From assembly GCF_002778275.1 (NCBI RefSeq), contig NZ_NESG01000006.1, forward strand, positions 248,001-312,000: a stretch of DNA of 64,000 nt. Direction: 5' to 3'. The notes below the pieces were generated by a model, which made no database searches, was not told where the DNA came from, and was given only the letters and a program-made list of their open reading frames with translations. How positions within the stretch are numbered: position 1 is the stretch's first letter; every line of letters starts with the position of its first letter. The position numbers and the translations under genes were made by a program. This document shows, piece by piece, positions 45,859-55,363 of this stretch. Source of the stretch: Limnohabitans sp. G3-2 (GTDB lineage: Bacteria; Pseudomonadota; Gammaproteobacteria; Burkholderiales; Burkholderiaceae_C).

Positions 45859-46335
45859 ATGTCCACCATCCCGATCACCAAGCGCGGTGCAGAAAAACTC
45901 AAAGACGAGTTGCATCGCCTCAAAACCGTTGACCGTCCAGGTGTGATCCAAGCCATTGCCGAGGCGCGTGCGCAGGGCGATCTCAGTGAAAACGCTGAAT
46001 ACGACGCGGCCAAAGACCGCCAAGGCTTTGTGGAAGGCCGTATTCAGGAAATTGAGGGCAAGTTGTCCGCTGCGCAGATCATCGACCCCGCATCGGTGGA
46101 TGCCGGAGGCCGCGTGGTGTTTGGCAGCACCGTGGCGCTGGAAGATGAGGGCTCAGGTGAGTCGGTGACCTACCAAATCGTGGGTGAAGACGAGGCCGAT
46201 CTGAAGTTGGGCTTGATCAACATCAGCAGTCCGATTGCGCGGGCTTTGATTGGCAAAGAGGAGGGTGATGTGGCCGAGGTCCAGGCACCCGGTGGCGTTC
46301 GCCGCTATGAAATTGTGGGTGTTTCCTACATTTGA
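45859..46335 (+). CDS. greA: Transcription elongation factor GreA
   Basis: A 158-residue factor that rescues backtracked RNA polymerase. The N-terminal coiled coil carries the acidic tip ([14 protein letters not shown], near residues 38-51) with the catalytic acidic pair, and the C-terminal FKBP-like domain is complete. A TTGGAG site lies about ten bases upstream of the ATG. It follows carB after a leader with its own promoter and terminator. Confidence 0.97.
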   Translation: MSTIPITKRGAEKLKDELHRLKTVDRPGVIQAIAEARAQGDLSENAEYDAAKDRQGFVEGRIQEIEGKLSAAQIIDPASVDAGGRVVFGSTVALEDEGSGESVTYQIVGEDEADLKLGLINISSPIARALIGKEEGDVAEVQAPGGVRRYEIVGVSYI

Positions 46336-46341
46336 GGCATG

Positions 46342-46369
46342 AAAAAAGGCCATTGAAACATGGCCTTTT
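46342..46369. terminator. Bidirectional terminator between greA and yhbY
   Basis: AAAAGGCCAT (46344-46353), a six-base loop and ATGGCCTTTT (46360-46369) form a perfect stem with T runs on both strands, between the converging stop codons. Confidence 0.8.
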
Positions 46370-46403
46370 GGCGCAGCGCAGACGCCTTGAAGGGGTGGTC
46401 CAC

Positions 46404-46877
46404 TCAGTCGTGGCGGCCCTTTTTCACCGATTTTTGTTTGGGCTTGGCCCGCTTGATCTGACCACCAGCGGCCAAACGTTGGTTGCCCAGCACGCGAACG
46501 GTTTTGACTTCAGGGCGTTGACCGCCGCGTGAGCTGTATTTCAAGATTTTGAAATCGCGAGGGCCTGCTTTGCGGTCTTCGTCGGTTTCCTTGATCTTCT
46601 CAGGCTGTGGCCGCCAGATGATCAGCAACTTGCCGATGTGCTGGATAGGCGCAGCACTGAGTTGGTCGGCGAGTTGGGCGAACATGGCTTCTCGAGCGGC
46701 ACGGTCATCGCCCAGCACACGGATTTTGATCAATCCATGGGCATTCAAGGCGGCTTCGGTTTCCTTGATGACGGCGGGGGTCAAACCATCACCGCCGATC
46801 ATGACGACCGGATCCAGGTGATGGGCATCGGCGCGAAAAACTTTGCGCTCGGCAGGTGTGAGTTGTATTTGGGGCAT
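46404..46877 (-). CDS. yhbY: YhbY-family RNA-binding protein (CRM domain)
   Basis: A 157-residue protein with one CRM domain (about 1-95; [23 protein letters not shown] and the GxxG-like GGDGL). The family binds pre-50S particles in ribosome assembly. A basic C-terminal tail of about 60 residues ([16 protein letters not shown] at the end) extends beyond E. coli YhbY. The ATG at 46875-46877 is only 31 bases from the divergent rlmE start, so both share a very compact promoter region. Confidence 0.9.
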   Translation of the reverse strand: MPQIQLTPAERKVFRADAHHLDPVVMIGGDGLTPAVIKETEAALNAHGLIKIRVLGDDRAAREAMFAQLADQLSAAPIQHIGKLLIIWRPQPEKIKETDEDRKAGPRDFKILKYSSRGGQRPEVKTVRVLGNQRLAAGGQIKRAKPKQKSVKKGRHD

Positions 46878-46908
46878 CCCCGTATTATCCCCGCAAGGAC
46901 GCAGAAGA

Positions 46909-47571
46909 ATGAAAGTCAAAACCAAAAGTAAAAAAGTCAATAAAGCGTGGTTGAACGACCACGTCAACGACACCTACGTGAAACTGGCCTTGAAAGAGGG
47001 TTACCGGGCGAGGGCGGCGTACAAACTCAAAGAAATCGATGAAACCTTGGGCTTGATACGGCCAGGCGATTTGGTGGTGGACTTGGGCTCGGCGCCCGGG
47101 GCATGGAGCCAATACCTGCGCCGCCGTTTGTCACCCGATGGCGCGGCCGTGGGCGAACTCAATGGCAGCATCATCGCGCTGGACATTTTGCCCATGGCCC
47201 CGGTGGAGGGGGTTCACTTCATCCAGGGGGATTTCCGGGAAAACGAAGTGGCCGCTTTGCTGCAAGCTGCATTGCAAGGGCGTCAAGCCGACGTGGTGGT
47301 GTCAGACATGGCGCCCAACCTGTCGGGTATCGAGTCCTCCGACGCGGCCCGAATCCAGCATTTGATTGAATTGGCCGTGGAATTTGCGCAAAACCACATG
47401 AAACCGCAGGGGGCTTTGGTGGTCAAGGTTTTCCATGGCAGCGGCTACAGCCAGATTGTCAAGATGTTCAAAGAGACCTTCAAAGTCGTCAAACCCATCA
47501 AGCCCAAGTCCTCGCGCGACAAGTCCTCTGAGACATTTTTGGTGGGCATGGGTCTGATTCACGCCACTTGA
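46909..47571 (+). CDS. rlmE: 23S rRNA (uridine-2552 2'-O)-methyltransferase RlmE
   Basis: A 220-residue FtsJ-family enzyme. The SAM motif [15 protein letters not shown] is near residues 59-73; the K-D-K-E tetrad is recognisable (Lys in [10 protein letters not shown], Asp in [11 protein letters not shown], Lys in ALVVKVFHG, Glu in SSETFLVG). The ATG at 46909 is preferred; TATTAT at 46882-46887 could be its -10. The rlmE-ftsH order is conserved in proteobacteria. Confidence 0.96.
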   Translation: MKVKTKSKKVNKAWLNDHVNDTYVKLALKEGYRARAAYKLKEIDETLGLIRPGDLVVDLGSAPGAWSQYLRRRLSPDGAAVGELNGSIIALDILPMAPVEGVHFIQGDFRENEVAALLQAALQGRQADVVVSDMAPNLSGIESSDAARIQHLIELAVEFAQNHMKPQGALVVKVFHGSGYSQIVKMFKETFKVVKPIKPKSSRDKSSETFLVGMGLIHAT

Positions 47572-47638
47572 GCCCTTAATTCCTCCCTTTTCGAGGGCCA
47601 AACTGTCATTTGTTGCCGCCAAGGGCTGGCTGCAGGCC

Positions 47639-47644
47639 TAAAAT
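47639..47644 (+). promoter_or_regulatory. -10-like element upstream of ftsH
   Basis: TAAAAT, 34 bases before the TTG start. TTGCCG at 47613-47618 is a possible but too distant -35 (20-base spacer). ftsH thus may have its own promoter besides read-through from rlmE. Confidence 0.35.
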
Positions 47645-47677
47645 AAGTTCAGTCATTTTTTTCGATTGGAGCCTCTC

Positions 47678-49594
47678 TTGAATAACCCTTGGTTTTCCAA
47701 AATTGCCGTTTGGATGGTGATTGCCATGGTGCTGTTCACCTTGTTCAAGCAATTTGACAACCGTGGTGTCGCAGGCGCGAATGCCATTGGTTATTCGGAT
47801 TTTCTCGAAGAGGTTCGCGGTAACCGGATCAAGAGTGCCACCATTTCCGAGAGCCCTGGAGGCACCGAGATCTTGGCCATCACCAACGATGACCGTCGCA
47901 TCAAGACCACCGCGACCTACCTGGATCGCGGCCTGGTGGGTGACCTGATCAACAGCGGCGTCAAGTTTGACGTCAAGCCCCGCGAAGAAGGCTCATTGCT
48001 CATGACCTTGCTGGTCAGCTGGGGCCCCATGCTGTTGCTGATTGGTGTTTGGGTGTATTTCATGCGCCAGATGCAAGGTGGTGGCAAGGGCGGCGCCTTC
48101 AGTTTTGGCAAGTCCAAGGCCCGCATGATGGACGAAAACAACAACAACACCACTTTTGCCGATGTGGCCGGTTGTGACGAAGCCAAAGAAGAAGTCAAAG
48201 AGGTGGTGGATTTCCTCAAGGACCCTCAACGCTTTCAAAAATTGGGCGGCCGCATTCCCCGCGGTTTGCTTTTGGTCGGGCCTCCTGGAACCGGCAAGAC
48301 CCTGTTGGCCAAAAGCATCGCTGGTGAGGCCAAAGTGCCGTTCTTCAGCATTTCTGGTTCTGATTTCGTCGAAATGTTTGTGGGTGTGGGTGCTTCCCGT
48401 GTTCGTGACATGTTCGAGAATGCCAAAAAGAACGCACCGTGCATCATTTTCATTGACGAAATCGACGCGGTCGGCCGCCAACGTGGCGCAGGCCTGGGCG
48501 GCGGCAACGACGAGCGCGAGCAAACCCTCAACCAGATGTTGGTCGAGATGGATGGCTTCGAAACCAATCTGGGTGTGATCGTTGTGGCGGCCACCAACCG
48601 CCCAGACATTCTGGACGCTGCTTTGTTGCGCCCCGGCCGTTTTGACCGTCAGGTGTATGTGACCTTGCCCGACATCCGTGGTCGCGAGCAAATCCTGAAT
48701 GTGCACATGCGCAAAGTGCCGATCGGCCAGGACGTGAATGCGGCGGTGATCGCCCGCGGCACACCTGGCATGAGCGGCGCGGATCTGGCCAACCTGTGCA
48801 ACGAAGCGGCTTTGATGGCCGCGCGTCGCAATGCCCGTGTGGTCGAGATGGTCGACTTTGAAAAAGCCAAGGACAAGATCCTGATGGGCCCCGAGCGCAA
48901 GAGCATGGTCATGCCCGAGGAAGAGCGCCGCAACACGGCCTACCACGAAGCAGGGCACGCCCTCATCGGCAATTTGCTGCCCAAGTGCGATCCGGTGCAC
49001 AAGGTCACCATCATTCCCCGTGGCCGCGCCCTGGGTGTGACCATGAGCCTGCCTGAGAAGGACCGCTACAGCTACGACAAGGAGTTCATGCTCAACCAGA
49101 TCAGCATGCTGTTTGGTGGGCGGATTGCCGAAGAGGTCTTCATGAACCAGATGACCACAGGGGCCAGCAACGACTTCGAGCGCGCCACCTCCATTGCCCG
49201 CGACATGGTCATGCGTTATGGCATGACCGATGCCCTGGGCCCGATGGTCTATGCCGAAAACGAAGGCGAAGTGTTCTTGGGCCGTTCGGTCACCAAGACC
49301 ACGAACATGAGCGAGTCCACCATGCAAAAGGTGGACATGGAAGTGCGCCGCATCATTGATGAGCAGTACAGCGAGGCTCGGCGTTTGATCGAGGAGCACA
49401 GCTCGCAGATGCACGCCATGGCCAAGGCTTTGCTCGAATGGGAAACCATCGACAAAGATCAGATTGCCGACATCATGGCGGGCCGTGATCCTTTGCCTCC
49501 CAAGGACTGGACGCCCCGCACGCCGCCCTCCGGTGGCAGCAGCGGTGGCGGCACACCGGACGTGCAGCCTGAACCAGCGGCCACTGCGGCTTGA
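47678..49594 (+). CDS. ftsH: ATP-dependent zinc metalloprotease FtsH
   Basis: A 638-residue membrane-bound AAA protease that, in enterobacteria, degrades LpxC and so sets lipid A levels. Two membrane helices (about 5-25 and 105-125) flank a periplasmic domain. Walker A GPPGTGKT is at 201-208, and the zinc motif HEAGH at 423-427. A Pro/Gly-rich tail ends the protein. The start is TTG at 47678 (residues NNPWFSK follow), with TTGGAG six bases upstream; an earlier in-frame TTG overlaps that site. Confidence 0.96.
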   Translation: MNNPWFSKIAVWMVIAMVLFTLFKQFDNRGVAGANAIGYSDFLEEVRGNRIKSATISESPGGTEILAITNDDRRIKTTATYLDRGLVGDLINSGVKFDVKPREEGSLLMTLLVSWGPMLLLIGVWVYFMRQMQGGGKGGAFSFGKSKARMMDENNNNTTFADVAGCDEAKEEVKEVVDFLKDPQRFQKLGGRIPRGLLLVGPPGTGKTLLAKSIAGEAKVPFFSISGSDFVEMFVGVGASRVRDMFENAKKNAPCIIFIDEIDAVGRQRGAGLGGGNDEREQTLNQMLVEMDGFETNLGVIVVAATNRPDILDAALLRPGRFDRQVYVTLPDIRGREQILNVHMRKVPIGQDVNAAVIARGTPGMSGADLANLCNEAALMAARRNARVVEMVDFEKAKDKILMGPERKSMVMPEEERRNTAYHEAGHALIGNLLPKCDPVHKVTIIPRGRALGVTMSLPEKDRYSYDKEFMLNQISMLFGGRIAEEVFMNQMTTGASNDFERATSIARDMVMRYGMTDALGPMVYAENEGEVFLGRSVTKTTNMSESTMQKVDMEVRRIIDEQYSEARRLIEEHSSQMHAMAKALLEWETIDKDQIADIMAGRDPLPPKDWTPRTPPSGGSSGGGTPDVQPEPAATAA

Positions 49595-49612
49595 TTTTTA
49601 AGTTCGGTGTGC

Positions 49613-49640
49613 AAAAAGCGGGGCCTCTGGCCCCGTTTTT
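49613..49640 (+). terminator. Terminator between ftsH and folP
   Basis: CGGGGCC (49619-49625), loop TCT, GGCCCCG (49629-49635), with AAAAA before and TTTTT after. It overlaps the folP leader, whose start codon is 16 bases on. Confidence 0.8.
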
Positions 49641-49655
49641 CATGGAAAAACTTTG

Positions 49656-50543
49656 ATGCCTCCCTCTCTTTCCACAACACAAGCGGCCCCGTATTGGCAA
49701 ACCGCACGTTTTGAACTGGATTTGGCCAAGCCCCTGGTCATGGGCATTGTCAATGTCACGCCAGACTCCTTTTCCGATGGCGGACAGCATGCCGAAACTT
49801 CACAAGCCTTACGCCATGCCGAACAACTGCTGCGCGAGGGGGCGGACATCTTGGACATTGGTGCGGAGTCCACCCGGCCAGGGGCTGAGGTGGTGCCCCT
49901 GGCCAAGGAGTTGGCACGTCTAGAGCCTTTTGTGCGCGAAGCGGTCCGTTGGCAAGTGCCCCTGTCCGTCGATACGTACAAACCCGAAGTGATGCAGGCC
50001 TGCCTCGATTGGGGGGTCGACATCGTCAACGATGTTTGGGCACTGCGCCAAGCCGGTGCGGCGCAAGTGGTGGCGGGCCACCCCCGATGCGGGGTGTGTC
50101 TGATGCACATGCACCGTGACCCCCAAACCATGCAAATAGAGCCCATGACCGGGGATGTGTTGACCGAGGTGGCGGCCTTTTTGCAAGGTCGTGTGCACGC
50201 TTTGTTTGACAGCGGCGTATCGGCTTCCCGGGTGGTGCTGGATCCGGGGATTGGCTTTGGCAAAACCGTGGCGCAGAATTTTCAACTGCTGGCCCGTCAA
50301 ACCGACTTGCTGCAGCTGGGTTTTCCACTCTTGGCCGGTTGGTCTCGCAAATCGGCTCTGGGGGCTGCTCTGGCGCAAGACGGACAGGTGCCAGAACCCG
50401 CGCAAAGGCAATTCGCCAGTGTGGCAGCCGCTTTGATGGCGGTGGAGCGAGGGGCGTCAGTCCTGAGGGTGCACGACGTCAAGGGCACGGTCGATGCGCT
50501 CAAAGTGTGGCGAGCCGTGCAGCAGCAAGTCCCCATGGCTTGA
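49656..50543 (+). CDS. folP: Dihydropteroate synthase
   Basis: A 295-residue TIM-barrel enzyme that joins p-aminobenzoate to the pterin pyrophosphate, the sulfonamide target. [15 protein letters not shown] (near 28-42), [12 protein letters not shown] (near 67-78) and the later [11 protein letters not shown] loop are intact. The ATG at 49656 is preferred to the adjacent TTG at 49653. The order ftsH-folP-glmM is widely conserved. Confidence 0.96.
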   Translation: MPPSLSTTQAAPYWQTARFELDLAKPLVMGIVNVTPDSFSDGGQHAETSQALRHAEQLLREGADILDIGAESTRPGAEVVPLAKELARLEPFVREAVRWQVPLSVDTYKPEVMQACLDWGVDIVNDVWALRQAGAAQVVAGHPRCGVCLMHMHRDPQTMQIEPMTGDVLTEVAAFLQGRVHALFDSGVSASRVVLDPGIGFGKTVAQNFQLLARQTDLLQLGFPLLAGWSRKSALGAALAQDGQVPEPAQRQFASVAAALMAVERGASVLRVHDVKGTVDALKVWRAVQQQVPMA

Positions 50544-50546
50544 CTC

Positions 50547-50569
50547 GCCCAGCCCATCGCTGGGCTTTT
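50547..50569 (+). terminator. Weak terminator-like hairpin after folP
   Basis: GCCCAGC (50547-50553), five-base loop, GCTGGGC (50559-50565) and only four Ts. TAAAAT at 50587-50592 is a -10 candidate for glmM just downstream. Confidence 0.5.
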
Positions 50570-50626
50570 GGCTGTCATGGGACGGCTAAAATTCTTTCAT
50601 TCATAACAAAAATCAGGATCGTTCAC

Positions 50627-51955
50627 ATGGCGCGACAATACTTTGGCACAGACGGCATTCGCGGCACTGTGGGACAAAGCCCCATCACACCCGACTTCAT
50701 CTTGCGCTTGGCGCATGCGGTGGGCCGCGTGTTGAAGGCCAAAGAAGCCCACCCGACGGTCTTGATTGGCAAGGACACACGCATATCGGGCTACATGCTG
50801 GAAAGTGCTTTGGAGTCGGGTTTCAATTCCGCAGGGGTCGATGTGGTGCTTCTGGGGCCTGTTCCGACGCCTGCTGTGGCTTACCTGACCCGCGCGCAAC
50901 GCGCCTCTCTGGGCGTTGTCATCAGCGCCAGCCACAACCCTTTTGCCGACAACGGCATCAAATTTTTCAGTGCCCAAGGCAAGAAGCTGTCGGACGCGTG
51001 GGAAGCGTCCGTGGAGGCTACCTTGCTGGAGGACCCGGTTTGGGCCGATTCTGCCGCTCTGGGCAAAACCCGCCGCCTGGACGATGCGGCTGGCCGCTAC
51101 ATTGAGTTTTGCAAGAGCACTTTCTCGAACGATTTGACCCTCAAGGGCCTGAAGATCGTGGTGGATGCTGCGCACGGCGCCGCCTACCAAATCGCCCCCA
51201 AAGTGTTTCATGAATTGGGTGCAGAGGTCATCGCCATGGGTTGTTCACCCGATGGACTCAACATCAACAAAGGCGTGGGCGCGACCCATCCTCAGGCCTT
51301 GGTCGAGGCGGTCAAGGACCACAAGGCCGATTACGGCATTGCTCTGGATGGTGATGCCGACCGCTTGCAGTTCGTGGACGCGGGTGGGCGTTTGTTCAAC
51401 GGTGATGAGCTTTTGTATCTGATGGTGGCGGACCGATTGGCCCGCGACGAAGCTGTGCCGGGTGCTGTGGGCACCTTGATGACCAATATGGCCATTGAGG
51501 TTGCACTCAAGCAGCGGGGCGTGCAATTTGTCCGTGCCAAAGTGGGTGACCGCTATGTGCTGGAGGTCCTGCACGAAAAAGGCTGGTTGTTGGGCGGGGA
51601 GGGTTCAGGCCATTTGTTGGCCCTGGACAAGCACACCACGGGCGATGGTCTGGTCAGTGCCTTGCAGGTGCTGCAGGCGTGTGTGGGCAGCGGCAAGACC
51701 ATGGCGCAATTGCTCGAGGGCATCACACTTTTCCCTCAAACCCTCATCAATGTGCGCTTGACCCCCGGATTTGACTGGCAAGGTCACCCAGCGCTGTGGG
51801 AGGCCACGCGCGCAGCCGAAGCGAAGCTGGGCGATGCCGGACGGGTCTTGATTCGCGCCAGTGGCACTGAGCCGCTGGTTCGGGTCATGGTCGAGGCGCG
51901 TGATGCGGGACAAGCACGCGCGTGTGCTGAAAGCATCGCTGCGACGCTGAGTTGA
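50627..51955 (+). CDS. glmM: Phosphoglucosamine mutase
   Basis: A 442-residue alpha-phosphohexomutase that makes glucosamine 1-phosphate, the precursor of UDP-GlcNAc for peptidoglycan and lipid A. The phosphoserine is S102 in ISASHNP, as in E. coli. The metal loop DGDADR (near 241-246) and the sugar-binding GEGSGH (near 325) are complete. The ATG at 50627 follows CAGGA; the upstream open frame belongs to the folP region. Confidence 0.97.
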   Translation: MARQYFGTDGIRGTVGQSPITPDFILRLAHAVGRVLKAKEAHPTVLIGKDTRISGYMLESALESGFNSAGVDVVLLGPVPTPAVAYLTRAQRASLGVVISASHNPFADNGIKFFSAQGKKLSDAWEASVEATLLEDPVWADSAALGKTRRLDDAAGRYIEFCKSTFSNDLTLKGLKIVVDAAHGAAYQIAPKVFHELGAEVIAMGCSPDGLNINKGVGATHPQALVEAVKDHKADYGIALDGDADRLQFVDAGGRLFNGDELLYLMVADRLARDEAVPGAVGTLMTNMAIEVALKQRGVQFVRAKVGDRYVLEVLHEKGWLLGGEGSGHLLALDKHTTGDGLVSALQVLQACVGSGKTMAQLLEGITLFPQTLINVRLTPGFDWQGHPALWEATRAAEAKLGDAGRVLIRASGTEPLVRVMVEARDAGQARACAESIAATLS

Positions 51956-51985
51956 AGATGGCTGGCAAATGCCGAGCCAGTCTTC
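51954..51985. other. Stem-loop spanning the converging stops of glmM and ppsR
   Basis: GAAGA/TCTTC and TGGCT/AGCCA enclose a GGCA-aa-TGCC tip, with single-base bulges. It covers both stop codons and lacks a T run. It may protect or end both mRNAs. Confidence 0.4.
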
Positions 51986-52805
51986 AGTAAATCAAGCGCT
52001 CTGGCTTGATTTCCTGAAGGATCGTGGTGGCGATTTCTTCGATCGATTTTGTGGTGGTGGACAGCCAGCGGATGCCAGAGCGGCGCATCATGGCTTCGGC
52101 TTCTGAGACCTCCATGCGGCAGTTCTCAATGCTGGCGTATCGCGAGTTGGGACGGCGTTCGGCGCGGATTTCGGCCAAGCGGTCCGGGTGAATGCTCAGC
52201 CCGAAGATTTTTTGACGGTGTGGCACCAGGGCTGGGGGCAATTGCCTGCGGTCGAAGTCCTCTGGAATGAGCGGGTAGTTGGCCGCCTTCAGACCGTGCT
52301 GCATGGCCAGGTACAAGCTGGTTGGCGTTTTTCCGCTGCGACTGACACCCACCAAAATCACATCCGACGATTCCAGATCCCGGTTGGATTGGCCATCGTC
52401 ATGGGCCAGTGAGAAGTTGATGGCTTCGATGCGGTCGTGGTATTCCTTGCTTTTGCTCACATCCGAAAAGCGCCCAACCCGGTGGTGGGACTTGATGCCC
52501 AGCTCGGCTTCCAGTGGGTTGACGAAGGTGCCGAACATGTCCAGCAGCATTCCTTTGCAGTGCTCTTGCAGCACCTTGAGCACGTCCATGTTCACCAAGG
52601 TGGTGAACACGATGGGCTTGTTGCCTTCGGTCTCGGCGCTGTGGTTGATCTGACGGACCGCTTGGTGGGCCTTGTCGATGGTGTCGGTGAAGGGCAAACG
52701 GACATGGCGCGATTTCATGTCGAACTGGGCCAGTATCGCGTTGCCAAAAGTCTCAGCCGTGATGCCCGTGCCATCCGATACAAAGAAAACGGTTCGTTTT
52801 GACAT
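51984..52805 (-). CDS. ppsR: PEP synthase regulatory protein PpsR (kinase/pyrophosphorylase, DUF299)
   Basis: A 273-residue bifunctional regulator that inactivates PEP synthase by ADP-dependent phosphorylation and reactivates it by Pi-dependent dephosphorylation. The N-terminus [16 protein letters not shown] is the family start. The P-loop-like [16 protein letters not shown] lies near residues 152-167. It is divergent from ppsA, its expected target, with 145 bases between. Confidence 0.95.
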   Translation of the reverse strand: MSKRTVFFVSDGTGITAETFGNAILAQFDMKSRHVRLPFTDTIDKAHQAVRQINHSAETEGNKPIVFTTLVNMDVLKVLQEHCKGMLLDMFGTFVNPLEAELGIKSHHRVGRFSDVSKSKEYHDRIEAINFSLAHDDGQSNRDLESSDVILVGVSRSGKTPTSLYLAMQHGLKAANYPLIPEDFDRRQLPPALVPHRQKIFGLSIHPDRLAEIRAERRPNSRYASIENCRMEVSEAEAMMRRSGIRWLSTTTKSIEEIATTILQEIKPERLIY

Positions 52806-52845
52806 GCTTGTAATTTATTTCAAAGGCCGAGGTCAACAAGACCCC

Positions 52846-52851
52846 TAAAAT
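52846..52851 (+). promoter_or_regulatory. Possible -10 of ppsA
   Basis: TAAAAT in the ppsR-ppsA spacer, 99 bases before the ppsA start. The leader holds a short hairpin (GTTCT-atgcca-AGAAC near 52882-52897) flanked by GGGG and CCCCC tracts that could pair. No -35 match is convincing. Confidence 0.3.
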
Positions 52852-52950
52852 CAGTCGATTATCCATCGCAGTCGGCTTGGGGTTCTATGCCAAGAACAAG
52901 AAAAACCCCCAGCTGTGCACTGGAGCCAGGTTTTAACTTTGGAGCTTTGC

Positions 52951-55341
52951 ATGTCTGATCTTTTCAGTGAGACCGCTTTGGTCGTTCCCTTCGAGCTTTT
53001 GCGCATGACCGATGTCGAGTCGGTCGGCGGTAAAAACGCCAGCCTAGGGGAGATGATTTCCCAGCTGCCTTCGGGGGTTCGTGTGCCCACGGGTTTTGCC
53101 ACCACGGCCCACGCGTTCCGTCAGTTTTTGGCGTTTGGCGGCTTGACTGAGCGCATCAACGCCCGATTGGATGCCTTGGACACCGAAGATGTGCGTGCCT
53201 TGGCGGCGGCGGGGGCAGAAATTCGGGCCATGGTTGAGGCCCAGCCATTCCCTGAGGATTTGGCCCAAGCCATTCGTGAGGCGTTTTTGCGCCTGCAGGG
53301 CGGCCATCCGGAGGCCTCTTTTGCGGTCCGCTCTTCGGCCACAGCCGAAGACCTGCCAGACGCTTCTTTTGCCGGTCAGCAGGAAACCTTTCTCAACGTG
53401 GTGGGCATCGAGGACGTGCTGCACAAGATGAAAGAGGTGTTTGCCTCCTTGTACAACGACCGCGCCATCAGCTACCGAGTGCACAAGGGTTTTGCCCATG
53501 CCGACGTGGCCTTGTCAGCGGGTGTGCAGCGCATGGTGCGCTCCGATCTGGGTGCGGCGGGCGTCATGTTCACCATCGACACCGAGTCGGGTTTTGAAGA
53601 TGTGGTGTTCATCACCTCCAGTTATGGCTTGGGCGAGACGGTGGTTCAGGGGGCCGTGAACCCCGACGAGTTCTATGTCCACAAACCCATGTTGGCCGCT
53701 GGCCACCGCAGCGTGATACGCCGCAACCTGGGCTCCAAGCTGATCGAGATGGTGTTTGCCACCCCCGAAGAGAAAGCCTCTTCGGGCAAGCTGGTCAAAA
53801 CCACCGATGTGCCCACCGAACTGCGCAACCGCTACAGCCTGACCGATGACGAGGTCGAGCAATTGGCCCGCTACGCGGTGGTGATCGAGCAGCACTATGG
53901 CCGCCCGATGGACATCGAGTGGGGCAAAGACGGCTCCGATGGTTTGCTGTACATCTTGCAGGCTCGCCCCGAGACCGTGAAAAGCCAGGCCAAAGGCACG
54001 CCCGAGCTGCGTTACAAGCTCAAAGGAAAAAGCACCATCCTGGCCGAAGGCCGCGCCATTGGGCAAAAGATTGGCACGGGTCCGGTGCGCTTGGTGCACA
54101 ACATCAGCGAGATGGACAAGGTCCAGCCCGGTGATGTGCTGGTGACCGACATGACCGACCCGAACTGGGAGCCGGTGATGAAGCGTGCCAGCGCCATCGT
54201 CACCAACCGAGGCGGTCGCACCTGCCATGCGGCCATCATCGCCCGTGAATTGGGCATTCCAGCGGTGGTGGGTTGCGGCAACGCCACCGAGCAACTGAGC
54301 GAAGGCACGTTGGTCACCGTCAGCTGCGCCGAGGGCGATACCGGCCACATTTACGATGGTTTGCTGGAGACGGAGGTCAGTGAGATCCAACGCGGCGTGC
54401 TGCCTGAGATCAAAACCAAAATCATGATGAACGTGGGCAACCCTCAGCTGGCTTTTGACTTCGCCCAGTTGCCCAACGCCGGTGTCGGCTTGGCGCGTTT
54501 GGAGTTCATCATCAACAACAACATCGGCGTGCACCCCAAGGCCATACTCGATTACCCCGCCATCGACGCTGACTTGAAGAAAGCCGTGGAATCTGTGGCC
54601 CGGGGCCACGCCTCCCCCCGCGCTTTTTATGTCGACAAGGTCGCCGAGGGCGTGGCCAGCATCGCCGCCGCTTTCTGGCCCAAGCCGGTCATCGTGCGTT
54701 TGTCCGATTTCAAGAGCAACGAATACCGCAAACTGATCGGTGGCAGCCGTTATGAACCCGAAGAAGAAAACCCCATGCTGGGTTTTCGGGGCGCTGCGCG
54801 TTACCTCAGTGAAGACTTTGGCGAAGCCTTCGCCATGGAGTGTGAAGCCCTCAAACGGGTGCGCGGTGAGATGGGCCTGACCAATGTGCAGATCATGGTG
54901 CCTTTTGTGCGCACCTTGGGGCAAGCCGAGAAGGTCACCCAACTGCTGGCGAGCCAAGGCTTGCGCCGTGGTGAAAACGACCTCAAGGTCATCATGATGT
55001 GTGAGGTTCCCAGCAATGCCATTTTGGCTGAGCAGTTCCTTGAGTTCTTTGACGGTTTTTCGATCGGCTCCAACGATTTGACCCAACTCACCTTGGGTTT
55101 GGACCGTGACTCGGGCATGACCTTGTTGGCGGCTGATTTTGACGAGCGTGACCCGGCCGTCACGGCCTTGATCTCGCAAGCCATTCGGGCTTGTTTGGCC
55201 CAGGGCAAGTACATTGGCATTTGCGGACAAGGCCCTTCTGATCACCCTGACTTCGCCCATTGGTTGATGGCGCAGGGCATCAGTTCGATCTCCCTGAACC
55301 CGGACACCGTCATCGAAACCTGGACCAATCTGGGCAGCTGA
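52951..55341 (+). CDS. ppsA: Phosphoenolpyruvate synthase
   Basis: A 796-residue gluconeogenic enzyme that makes PEP from pyruvate with ATP giving AMP and Pi. The N-terminal ATP-grasp domain ([11 protein letters not shown] near residue 30) is followed by the phosphohistidine domain with H426 in GGRTCHAA, next to the Thr that PpsR modifies. The C-terminal TIM barrel carries [14 protein letters not shown] and the catalytic Cys of GICGQGPSD. The ATG at 52951 has TTTGGAG six bases upstream. It is divergent from ppsR. Confidence 0.97.
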   Translation: MSDLFSETALVVPFELLRMTDVESVGGKNASLGEMISQLPSGVRVPTGFATTAHAFRQFLAFGGLTERINARLDALDTEDVRALAAAGAEIRAMVEAQPFPEDLAQAIREAFLRLQGGHPEASFAVRSSATAEDLPDASFAGQQETFLNVVGIEDVLHKMKEVFASLYNDRAISYRVHKGFAHADVALSAGVQRMVRSDLGAAGVMFTIDTESGFEDVVFITSSYGLGETVVQGAVNPDEFYVHKPMLAAGHRSVIRRNLGSKLIEMVFATPEEKASSGKLVKTTDVPTELRNRYSLTDDEVEQLARYAVVIEQHYGRPMDIEWGKDGSDGLLYILQARPETVKSQAKGTPELRYKLKGKSTILAEGRAIGQKIGTGPVRLVHNISEMDKVQPGDVLVTDMTDPNWEPVMKRASAIVTNRGGRTCHAAIIARELGIPAVVGCGNATEQLSEGTLVTVSCAEGDTGHIYDGLLETEVSEIQRGVLPEIKTKIMMNVGNPQLAFDFAQLPNAGVGLARLEFIINNNIGVHPKAILDYPAIDADLKKAVESVARGHASPRAFYVDKVAEGVASIAAAFWPKPVIVRLSDFKSNEYRKLIGGSRYEPEEENPMLGFRGAARYLSEDFGEAFAMECEALKRVRGEMGLTNVQIMVPFVRTLGQAEKVTQLLASQGLRRGENDLKVIMMCEVPSNAILAEQFLEFFDGFSIGSNDLTQLTLGLDRDSGMTLLAADFDERDPAVTALISQAIRACLAQGKYIGICGQGPSDHPDFAHWLMAQGISSISLNPDTVIETWTNLGS

Positions 55342-55363
55342 TGCTGGCGTTGAAGGCCTTGCG

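Noticed and set aside
46843-46908. An N-terminal extension of rlmE overlapping yhbY
   Set aside because: It reads antisense into yhbY; the MKVKTKSKK start fits the FtsJ family.
50339-50626. A 96-residue N-terminal extension of glmM
   Set aside because: It overlaps folP in another frame; the [12 protein letters not shown] start is the family start.
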